Shown here one piece after another: positions 1-4,937 of a stretch of 7,842 nucleotides of DNA. The stretch is from Nitrospira sp. (lineage in GTDB: Bacteria; Nitrospirota; Nitrospiria; Nitrospirales; Nitrospiraceae): positions 1 through 7,842 of the forward strand of contig JANYEF010000017.1 in the NCBI GenBank assembly GCA_025363325.1, written 5' to 3'. Each line of letters starts with the position of its first letter. The stretch's first letter is position 1. A model generated the notes under the pieces. That model was not told the DNA's origin. It searched no databases and saw only the letters and a program-made list of their open reading frames with translations. Position numbers and translations under genes: made by a program.

Positions 1-505
1 GCCAGACGCCGTCCTCAAGCGTCAGATAATGCACTTCTTCGTACCAGCTGTCGATCGGCACGCGGAGGCCGCTGGTCTTCGAGCGGCCCGACAAGCTCCC
101 CGTACAGGTCACTTCGATGATGGCGTTGGAGCCTGATCCCACTGTGGCGATCTTCACAAAGAAATGCACCTCGCTCAGATCACGGTATTCCTCGAATAGG
201 TCGAACCAGACCTTACGAATATCCGCCTGTTTCAACCCATGATAGTTGTACTGGGTTGCATAGAGCGCCATGATGCCATCCAGATCCTCCCTGGCGATGG
301 CGGATTCAGCCTTGTGAAACACATCCAGGATCTGATTGACGGTGGCCTGATCCACCTCCACGACCGCGCTCTTTTGAATGGACGTCGTCGCCTGTCCCGT
401 CGTTCCGGTCGCAAGACTGAGCGCCGCCACAGCGAGAAGTATCCATCGACGGGGATACGACCACATCGGCCGTGCCATGGTGATACCTCTCGTGAGACCG
501 GTCAT
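1..505 (-). CDS. exported NTF2-like (SnoaL-type) protein, C-terminus beyond window
   Basis: Seen: an open frame without stop runs off the window edge, giving 168 visible residues. Residues 20-38 form a signal peptide: an RR-W pair, then a hydrophobic stretch ILLAVAALSLATG, with possible cleavage near TGQA/TTS. The mature part resembles the cone-shaped NTF2/SnoaL fold. It has an N-terminal helix (VNQILDVFHKAESAIARED), the typical 'DLDGIMALYA' element, and beta strands ending in a W-Y-E-E-V-H-Y-L segment. Two starts are plausible. ATG at 505 has GAGGAG six bases upstream. ATG at 478 has AGAGG seven bases upstream and gives a shorter signal n-region. I chose 505 for the stronger Shine-Dalgarno. 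The gene lies 30 bp after the BCAM0308-family gene and is probably the last visible member of the stress operon. Known of the family: NTF2-like folds bind small ligands or act as enzymes, and fold alone does not give the role. Inferred location: periplasm. The substrate is unknown. Confidence 0.72.
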   Translation of the reverse strand, partial: MTGLTRGITMARPMWSYPRRWILLAVAALSLATGTTGQATTSIQKSAVVEVDQATVNQILDVFHKAESAIAREDLDGIMALYATQYNYHGLKQADIRKVWFDLFEEYRDLSEVHFFVKIATVGSGSNAIIEVTCTGSLSGRSKTSGLRVPIDSWYEEVHYLTLEDGVW

Positions 506-535
506 ATTCTTCTCCTCAACGCGTGGGACCAGGGC

Positions 536-1036
536 TCAGCGAGTCCATGTGACCCGTACGAATTGTTCATCCTGGTCGTAATGCAACTCCAGCTCCCCGT
601 GATAGGCATGTTTCAGCGCCTCGCCGATTCGCTGAGGCAGATGGGTATCGGTCGTGGAAATGACCAGGCCCTCAGGTTGCGATTCAATCGCCATGATCCG
701 AGAGAGCGGGTGTTCACTTTTCTCCTTCGCCTCCATGTTCTTGACGACACCGACCAGCTGTTCGTGCTGGGTATCTTTGAACGGCCCTTTGATCGTGACG
801 AGGCCCTTGGGGTATTTATCGTGGATCCGGTGACAAGCCGGACAGAGAGTCTCGTGCGCGCCTGCCGGTTTCGCGTCCCAGGTCCACCGCCCTTTGTGAA
901 AGACTGCCCCGCATGTTGGACAGACAGTGGGCTCCTTAAGCTTCCCCTGCAGTTTATAGGTGTCGTGTTCGTCCTCTTGATACGTTTTGTCTCTGCGAGC
1001 TCCCAACCCTGACGGGATCTTGGAATGTGTGGACAT
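536..1036 (-). CDS. BCAM0308-family zinc-ribbon protein (NMD3-like N-terminus)
   Basis: A 166-residue protein with two CxxC pairs, C39-x2-C42 and C65-x2-C68. The first sits in a 'CPTCGAVFHKGRW' knuckle and the second in 'LCPACHRIHDKYPKG'. Together they form a four-cysteine zinc ribbon like the N-terminus of the ribosome-export/60S factor NMD3. The C-terminal half (residues 90-165) is a mixed alpha/beta domain ending in the pattern 'VISTTDTHLPQRIGEALKHAYHGELELHY'. This layout matches the family named after Burkholderia cenocepacia BCAM0308, a locus I recall as part of the low-oxygen-activated (lxa) persistence region. The ATG is the only sensible start. AGGAGG lies 12 bases upstream, longer than ideal spacing. 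The gene is 34 bp after the phosphoribosyltransferase and 30 bp before the NTF2-like gene, so co-transcription is likely. A role in RNA or ribosome binding during dormancy is inference; no biochemical function is established here. Confidence 0.85.
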   Translation of the reverse strand: MSTHSKIPSGLGARRDKTYQEDEHDTYKLQGKLKEPTVCPTCGAVFHKGRWTWDAKPAGAHETLCPACHRIHDKYPKGLVTIKGPFKDTQHEQLVGVVKNMEAKEKSEHPLSRIMAIESQPEGLVISTTDTHLPQRIGEALKHAYHGELELHYDQDEQFVRVTWTR

Positions 1037-1070
1037 GTGACGGCGTACCCTCCTTGGCTGACAAGTCGTC

Positions 1071-1745
1071 TTATGAGGCTGGCGAGGAGGGCGTGCGTTC
1101 GAGCATCGCCTCCTCGGCCAGATTGAGATACTGTATCACGTCGCGATCCTCGACTTGGGTGAAGTCGGTGAAGAAATTTCCCACGGCCTCGAACGGGTCC
1201 GGTGTCATGAGAATCACCAGTTCGTCCACATGCGATCGAACTTCACGGATCGTCGACGGGGGTCCGACCGGAATCACTCCCACCAGGCGGCGGGGCTGCA
1301 AACTGCGAATGGCGAGTGCCGAGGCCAGGAACGTCGAACCTGTGGCGATGCCGTCGTCAACCAAGAGCACGGTGCGGCCTGTGAGTTGCGGGAGCGGCCG
1401 TCCCTGCCGGTACAGATTCTTACGCCTGGCGATCTCGTTTTCCTGGACATGAATCAACCGGTCCAGCTCATGCCGGGATAGGCCAAAGGAGCTGACCGCC
1501 GATTGATTCAGATAGCGCGATCCCGTCTCGGCCACCGCTCCAATTGCATACTCGGGATTGCCAGGCGCACCAATTTTGCGTGTAATGAACACGTCCAGCG
1601 GAAGGTGGAGTGCCAGGCTGAGCTGATAGCCGACCGCCACTCCGCCTCGGGGAAGGGCCAGAATGAGACCATGAGGGTCGTCACGATACTGCAATAACTC
1701 AGCGACGAGCTGACGGCCCGCCTCTTCACGGTTCTTGAAAGTCAC
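1071..1745 (-). CDS. phosphoribosyltransferase-fold protein (type I PRTase)
   Basis: A 224-residue protein with the type I PRTase hallmark. The PRPP-binding loop VLLVDDGIATGST at residues 126-138 follows a hydrophobic strand and includes the paired acidic residues D130-D131. An LPRGGVAVG loop at 31-39 forms the other side of the active site. A flexible hood is suggested by 'KIGAPGNPEYAIGAVAE' at 57-73. Length and motifs match the stand-alone PRTase domain proteins often found beside stress genes (Hsp20, erythromycin-esterase or dienelactone-hydrolase-like domains), rather than a classical purine or pyrimidine salvage enzyme. The start is GTG at 1745 with GGAG five bases upstream. The substrate base cannot be deduced from the sequence. 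The gene lies 42 bp downstream of the membrane microprotein gene and 34 bp upstream of the BCAM0308-family gene, inside the operon. Family assignment is firm; pathway assignment is open. Confidence 0.88.
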   Translation of the reverse strand: MTFKNREEAGRQLVAELLQYRDDPHGLILALPRGGVAVGYQLSLALHLPLDVFITRKIGAPGNPEYAIGAVAETGSRYLNQSAVSSFGLSRHELDRLIHVQENEIARRKNLYRQGRPLPQLTGRTVLLVDDGIATGSTFLASALAIRSLQPRRLVGVIPVGPPSTIREVRSHVDELVILMTPDPFEAVGNFFTDFTQVEDRDVIQYLNLAEEAMLERTPSSPAS

Positions 1746-1787
1746 TGACGCTCCTTCTTCTTGCCGTGGATCTCACTGCTGGTGACG

Positions 1788-1943
1788 CTAGATGAGTCCA
1801 CTCGTGACTCCCACGCCGATCAGAAACATGGCGAGCAGGACCAGCACGGCGATTAGCCACCACAGATGACGATGAGGTCCCGTGGTCTCGTGATGCCCAT
1901 GCACGTCCCATGGAAGCTCAAGATAGTGAGGATGTCGTAACAT
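1788..1943 (-). CDS. 51-aa His-rich single-span membrane microprotein
   Basis: A short reading frame between Hsp20 and the phosphoribosyltransferase, below common ORF length cut-offs. ATG at 1943 is preceded by AAAGGAGG with six bases between AGGAGG and the start, one of the best ribosome-binding sites in the window, and the frame ends with TAG. The protein has a soluble N-terminus of about 26 residues carrying seven histidines (4, 6, 15, 17, 18, 24, 26), including HGHHE and PHRHLWW. One transmembrane helix follows at about 28-47 (LWWLIAVLVLLAMFLIGVGV), with a short 'TSGLI' tail. The Trp pair at the membrane edge is typical of an interfacial anchor. No named family is recognised. The gene lies 22 bp downstream of Hsp20 and 42 bp upstream of the PRTase, so it is very likely co-transcribed with them. 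The His cluster could bind metal or sense pH, but that is speculation. Confidence 0.75.
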   Translation of the reverse strand: MLRHPHYLELPWDVHGHHETTGPHRHLWWLIAVLVLLAMFLIGVGVTSGLI

Positions 1944-1965
1944 CGTACCCCTCCTTTCGTCGCCC

Positions 1966-2439
1966 TCAGGAGACCTTCACCTCGATCGATTTCGGCTTCG
2001 CCTTCTCCGACTTGGGCAGATGCACTTTCAAGACCCCGTCTTTGTATTCCGCGCTGACCTTGCTGCCGTCGGCATCTTCCGGCAAGGTGAAGCTCCGCAT
2101 AAAGCTCCCGTAGGCTCGCTCGACACGGTGGTACTTCTTCCCTTTTTCCTCTTTCTCATACTTTCGCTCGCCGGAGATACTCATCACGTCGTCCTGGATC
2201 GTCAGTTTGACGTCTTCTTTCTTCACTTCCGGCAGATCTGCCTTGATGAGGTATTCCTTCTCGTCCTCCGTAATGTCGACGAGCGGCGACCATTCGGCGA
2301 CGGTCATGGCTTCCTTCCCGGCCTCGGTCCGAACAGCGGGGCGGCCCAAATAGGTCGAGAGGCGCTTCTCCATCTCCTCCAAATCTTTGAATGGATTCCA
2401 GCGCGTCATTGTCGGTTCCCAACGGGTTAAAGCAGACAT
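1966..2439 (-). CDS. hsp20: Hsp20 / alpha-crystallin small heat-shock protein
   Basis: A 157-residue small heat-shock protein, an ATP-independent holdase that binds unfolding proteins in the cytoplasm as large oligomers. The N-terminal arm (1-48) starts with the common 'LTRWEPTMTRWNPFKDLEEME' pattern. The alpha-crystallin domain spans about 49-143: 'WSPLVDITEDEKEYLIKADLP', then 'ISGERKYEKEEKGKKYHRVERAYGSFMRSFTLP', then the conserved G-V-L of 'YKDGVLKVHLPK' at 135-137. The C-terminal extension carries the I-x-V oligomerisation motif (IEV, 152-154). Length and order are standard for bacterial class A Hsp20. AAGGAGG lies seven bases before the ATG. It is the second gene of the operon, 54 bp after the winged-helix-like gene and 22 bp before the membrane microprotein. 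No CIRCE or ROSE-type element was seen. Control probably comes from the sigma-54-like site at 2746-2761. Confidence 0.97.
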   Translation of the reverse strand: MSALTRWEPTMTRWNPFKDLEEMEKRLSTYLGRPAVRTEAGKEAMTVAEWSPLVDITEDEKEYLIKADLPEVKKEDVKLTIQDDVMSISGERKYEKEEKGKKYHRVERAYGSFMRSFTLPEDADGSKVSAEYKDGVLKVHLPKSEKAKPKSIEVKVS

Positions 2440-2493
2440 GAGATAACCTCCTTGTGATTAAGATGGGAGTGAGCGTCGATCAGGCCGACATCC

Positions 2494-2700
2494 CTACCGG
2501 TGCAGGAAGGTCACTGTATAAGTGCCCCGGCCCCTGGGCACGAGCATGATCTCGCCGCTTCGGCTCAAGCGGTCGACGGCGAGAAACACTTGGTTCCACG
2601 TCAGATTGGGGCATTGACGCGTGACCTCTTCGAGGTCGCACGTGCGGCTGTGAAGCATCACGTCGATCACTTGATCATCCGCGGTGATTTCCTGCGCCAT
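2494..2700 (-). CDS. small winged-helix-like protein, 68 aa
   Basis: A 68-residue protein of unrecognised family. The predicted pattern is helix (DQVIDVMLHSRT), helix (DLEEVTRQCP), recognition-like helix (TWNQVFLAVDRLSRSGEI), then a beta hairpin or wing (MLVPRGRGTYTVTFL). This is the order expected of a minimal winged helix-turn-helix DNA-binding domain. An AAGG six bases before ATG 2700 supports this start. The frame could be read from 2844, but the extra 48 residues have low-complexity, non-coding character, lack a ribosome-binding site, and would run across the promoter at 2746-2761. It is the first gene of the six-gene operon, so an autoregulatory role is plausible. DNA binding is inferred from the predicted fold only. 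Two cysteines (C21, C30) could be redox-sensitive, which is speculative. Confidence 0.68.
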   Translation of the reverse strand: MAQEITADDQVIDVMLHSRTCDLEEVTRQCPNLTWNQVFLAVDRLSRSGEIMLVPRGRGTYTVTFLHR

Positions 2701-2745
2701 GTGCCACCTTTTGAAGAACGGAATGAGTTGCTGGGAGGATAATAT

Positions 2746-2761
2746 TGCATTGTCGGTGCCA
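2746..2761 (-). promoter_or_regulatory. sigma-54-like promoter of the Hsp20 operon
   Basis: On the minus strand the sequence reads TGGCAC-CGACA-ATGCA, against the RpoN consensus TGGCAC-N5-TTGCA. Only one specified base differs. The invariant GG (-24) is at 2760-2759 and GC (-12) at 2748-2747, with the required 10-bp spacing. Transcription would start near 2735, giving a leader of about 35 nt before the ATG at 2700. The position directly upstream of the first operon gene, in the correct orientation, strengthens the call. A sigma-54 promoter needs an enhancer-binding activator; none is encoded in the window. Confidence 0.6.
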
Positions 2762-2770
2762 CAGGATGGT

Positions 2771-2786
2771 CTCGCGTGAAAGCGAG
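2771..2786. repeat. short inverted repeat upstream of the sigma-54-like promoter
   Basis: CTCGC and GCGAG are separated by GTGAAA, a perfect 5-bp dyad beginning 10 bp upstream of the -24 element. It may be a protein-binding site for the operon or a chance dyad. It is unusually close to the promoter for a classical enhancer-binding site, so an operator is as likely. Confidence 0.25.
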
Positions 2787-2973
2787 GGAGAAGTTCGGTA
2801 GCACAGGGAGTTACAGGCTTAACGCATGAAGGAGAGGGCTGCACGATCTGGCAGGTTGAGGAGTTTCGGGCCAGTGACAGGTCCAGGGACTGTTGCCAAA
2901 TACCCCAGCGAAGATAGGGACACCGTTTCTAGCAAGAGGAGCCTGAGGGGAACGAAATTGACGGGAGAAGGGA

Positions 2974-3162
2974 CTACGTTCCCTTGGCTTTCCGCTGGAG
3001 GTGTGGATCGGGAACGACGCCACCACATTCGACACAGCGCACCTTGCCGGCCTTGTGTTCCTCCTCCGAGACGCAATCGGAGATCAGACGACTGTGCGTA
3101 CAGGTGCAGGGCGGGCTCATTGGGAGCGGTTGCGGGGCTCGTCCTGATTCTTCGAGGTTCAC
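2974..3162 (-). CDS. 62-aa cysteine-rich zinc-ribbon-like protein
   Basis: A short frame starting at GTG 3162, chosen because GGAGG lies six bases upstream. The internal ATG at 3120 has no Shine-Dalgarno. The protein carries C19-x-C21-x-H23, C30, and a C43-x2-C46 knuckle in 'VRCVECGGVVPDPH', enough ligands for one structural zinc. The CxxCG knuckle is typical of zinc ribbons. The N-terminal 15 residues are Pro-rich and the C-terminus is basic (QRKAKGT). No named family is recognised. It sits alone: 273 bp separate it from the downstream wHTH gene and about 296 bp from the upstream CBS gene, so it probably has its own promoter. A dyad AAGGGA-N6-TCCCTT overlaps the stop codon but lacks a T-run, so I do not call it a terminator. 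Possible roles include nucleic-acid or protein binding; this is inference. Confidence 0.6.
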   Translation of the reverse strand: MNLEESGRAPQPLPMSPPCTCTHSRLISDCVSEEEHKAGKVRCVECGGVVPDPHLQRKAKGT

Positions 3163-3209
3163 GGCGTACCTCCGGGAGGGCAAGTAGGAATTGCTAGCAG
3201 CTGGGCACT

Positions 3210-3238
3210 ATCGTAATTCTCTTGTATCCGCAATGCAA
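3210..3238 (-). promoter_or_regulatory. possible sigma-70-type promoter for the zinc-ribbon-like gene
   Basis: On the minus strand TTGCAT and TACGAT are spaced exactly 17 bp, matching 3/6 and 4/6 of the -35 and -10 consensus. The site lies about 50 bp upstream of GTG 3162. It is a weak match, supported mainly by spacing, orientation and position. Confidence 0.25.
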
Positions 3239-3458
3239 GATGCAAAATATGGGAATGTGGGCGGTCTCCCTGCTGATACGGAATGTGGGGCCTAAAGGAA
3301 GTAATTACATGAGGCTATGACGTCCGAAACATGGCAGTGGCTATTGGTAAAGAACGATCACGGAATTGAGGAAACCCATTGAGGCGGGGGCTCTCATCGG
3401 CTCACCTTGGAAGAAGGCTTTCACCCACACCATGCGACGGTGAGGGAGATGCGCTGCG
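3239..3458. other. intergenic stretch without a supported gene
   Basis: Between the possible zinc-ribbon promoter and the end of the CBS gene I find no frame with a credible start and family, no tRNA-like fold and no clear terminator. The minus-strand sequence just downstream of the CBS stop has no GC hairpin followed by a T-run. A plus-strand frame beginning at 3407 only extends antisense into the CBS gene. Confidence 0.4.
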
Positions 3459-4304
3459 TTATGTATTGCGAAGGAACCGGGGTTTGTCTCTCACGGACAC
3501 CATCTTCACCAGGTCCCGCACAGACAGGAGGCCCACGACCTTGTTGTCTTCCGTCACGGCGAGGTGGCGAATCCGTTTCTCGGCCATGAGCCTGCTGGCG
3601 TCGCGAACGGTACGGTTGATGTCAATTTGAATCAGAGGGTAATTCATCACGGCCCCGACGAGGGTGCTGTTCGCAGGGAGATGGGACGCGATCACTTTCC
3701 TCACCACGTCGGTCTCGGTCACGATCCCGACCATTTCGCCGGCCTCAATCACGAGGAGCGAGCCGATCCGCTTCTCCGTCATCGTCTGCGCTGTCTCCAG
3801 CACCGTCCGTTCACTCGCAATGGTCTCTATCGTCGTGTGCATGAGCACGCTGAGGGGCCGGTATACGTTGTCGAGGTCACGGATGGGGCCCCCTTCTGAA
3901 TCGACAAAATAGCGCGCGAGATCTCGGACTGAAATCACCCCAACGATTTCTTCCTTATCCGAGACACAGAGATAGCGGACATGGTTCGCTTCCATGAGAT
4001 GACTCGCGTCCAGCATGGGGCGATCCGCCGTGATCGTCAGTAGCGGACTGGTCATGATCTGATCCACCATGGTAAGGGAAGGATCGATTCCTTTGGCGAG
4101 CACCTTCCGAATCAGATCCGTCTCAGTCACGACTCCCGACTTGCGGGACATCCGCCCTTCTGCATCGGTTGACTCTACCAACAGGGAACCAAGGCTTTTC
4201 TCCCGCATACGCTCGGCGGCCTCCACGATCGTGGTCTCGGGCGGGACGACTTCCAAGTATCGGTGCATGAAATCCCCGACCGTGCCTCCTGACCGTACAG
4301 TCAT
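3459..4304 (-). CDS. four-CBS-domain protein (two tandem Bateman modules)
   Basis: A 281-residue cytoplasmic protein made almost entirely of four CBS repeats, at about residues 10-72, 81-134, 150-208 and 215-270. The closing signatures are GVVTETDLIRKV (57-68), GVISVRDLARY (122-132), GIVTETDVVRKV (193-204) and GLLSVRDLVKMV (258-269). The third and first repeats share T-E-T-D and the second and fourth share S-V-R-D, pointing to duplication of a two-CBS unit. Each S/T-x-x-D is the usual ribose/phosphate-binding aspartate of adenosyl-ligand CBS sites. CBS pairs bind AMP, ATP or related nucleotides and normally act as energy sensors. No catalytic or DNA-binding domain is attached, so it would act through a partner. 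AGGG lies seven bases before the ATG. The leader of about 98 nt follows a sigma-54-like site and contains a palindrome. Family assignment is firm; ligand and partner are unknown. Confidence 0.93.
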   Translation of the reverse strand: MTVRSGGTVGDFMHRYLEVVPPETTIVEAAERMREKSLGSLLVESTDAEGRMSRKSGVVTETDLIRKVLAKGIDPSLTMVDQIMTSPLLTITADRPMLDASHLMEANHVRYLCVSDKEEIVGVISVRDLARYFVDSEGGPIRDLDNVYRPLSVLMHTTIETIASERTVLETAQTMTEKRIGSLLVIEAGEMVGIVTETDVVRKVIASHLPANSTLVGAVMNYPLIQIDINRTVRDASRLMAEKRIRHLAVTEDNKVVGLLSVRDLVKMVSVRDKPRFLRNT

Positions 4305-4376
4305 AGACGTTCCCTTTCTTCGTGAGACAACATGCTGCCTTCCTGCTGCGCGTCGACCACACGCCGTGAGCCCAGT

Positions 4377-4397
4377 TCATTCATGAATGATGCGAGC
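4377..4397. repeat. 14-bp palindrome and degenerate solo end of the 5824-6017 repeat
   Basis: TCATTCATGAATGA (4377-4390) is a perfect palindrome. Positions 4380-4397 match the inner end of the palindromic element at 5999-6016 in 16 of 18 bases (TTCATGAATGATGCGAGC versus TTCATGAATAATGCGGGC). It lies in the predicted leader of the CBS gene, between the promoter and the ATG. It could be a decayed solo terminus of the element or an independent regulatory palindrome. Confidence 0.4.
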
Positions 4398-4412
4398 GTA
4401 TCATTTAGTAAT

Positions 4413-4428
4413 TGCATATGGCGAGCCA
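4413..4428 (-). promoter_or_regulatory. sigma-54-like promoter of the CBS-domain gene
   Basis: The minus strand reads TGGCTC-GCCAT-ATGCA, with GG at 4427-4426 and GC at 4415-4414 in the required 10-bp spacing. Two specified bases differ from TGGCAC-N5-TTGCA, and the -12 half ATGCA is identical to that of the Hsp20 operon site. Transcription would start near 4402, leaving a leader of about 98 nt before ATG 4304. Confidence 0.5.
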
Positions 4429-4937
4429 GGATAGCGCCGTTGAAGAGCAGGGAACCTTCGATATATCGCTGAAGGAATCAAGGAAATATATCAGCCTGCA
4501 CGGCCGGTGTGCACGAAGAAAATTCAGAAGGGGCAACGCACCACATCTCCGAGGATGCAGGCAGCGGTAAGTGGCTACAGGGATGGGAGTGCGCCATCGC
4601 CCGGAAAGGAAGGAGGCTGTCCAGCGCCCTGATAGGTCTCATGAAAACAACACCCATTACTGGGAAGTTCGCGAGGAAGGTAATGAAAAATCGGAGCGGA
4701 GGCAGGTCAGAGAGCTTTTTATCTATCGTGGAGGTCTTGGAGGAGTTTTAGGCTTCCCACCCTTCAGTGGGCCTGCACACCACCCCTGCGCTTGACCTTG
4801 ATTCCCTTGAATGTTCCTCTCACCGAGGCCCCCGCTCACTAATAAGATAACCGTCTTTCGCGAGAGGTCAATCGCTGGGAATATTCCGTCAGGCCAGGTC
4901 ACTGAATCACTGTAGCGTAAGAGGGCATGGACGGATC
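4429..4937. other. about 500-bp intergenic region with dyads, no supported gene
   Basis: No frame here has a convincing start, ribosome-binding site or family. The longest, on the plus strand from a GTG at 4509, gives 80 residues of unremarkable composition. Dyads seen are CGATATATCG (4460-4469), TGCAC-N7-GTGCA (4498-4514), and a hairpin with CCCAC/GTGGG plus AGG/CCT at 4750-4774. The first two lie 30-90 bp upstream of the CBS sigma-54-like promoter, where an enhancer-binding protein would bind. The hairpin has no T-run on either strand and is not a convincing terminator. Confidence 0.4.

Noticed and set aside
239..1012. 257-residue plus-strand open frame antisense to the NTF2-like and BCAM0308-family genes
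   Set aside because: It crosses two genuine minus-strand genes, has no ribosome-binding site, and its protein shows no family pattern; it is a GC-driven shadow.
1027..1452. Plus-strand 141-residue frame antisense to the PRTase
   Set aside because: The opposite strand encodes an unmistakable PRPP-binding motif, and this frame has Arg/Ser-rich shadow composition.
1726..1911. 61-residue minus-strand frame between Hsp20 and the PRTase
   Set aside because: The frame starting at 1943 has a perfect AGGAGG and a membrane helix; this alternative frame has neither and runs into the PRTase start.
2494..2844. Longer 116-residue form of the winged-helix-like protein
   Set aside because: The extra 48 residues lack a ribosome-binding site, look non-coding and would cover the sigma-54-like promoter; ATG 2700 fits better.
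2968..2985. AAGGGA-N6-TCCCTT hairpin as terminator of the Cys-rich gene
   Set aside because: No T-run follows and it overlaps the stop codon.
4509..4751. 80-residue plus-strand frame in the intergenic region
   Set aside because: GTG start without Shine-Dalgarno, no recognisable domain, and it would be the only plus-strand gene in the window.
4750..4774. CCCAC/GTGGG hairpin as a rho-independent terminator
   Set aside because: No T-run on either side, and it lies more than 160 bp past the MlaC-like stop.
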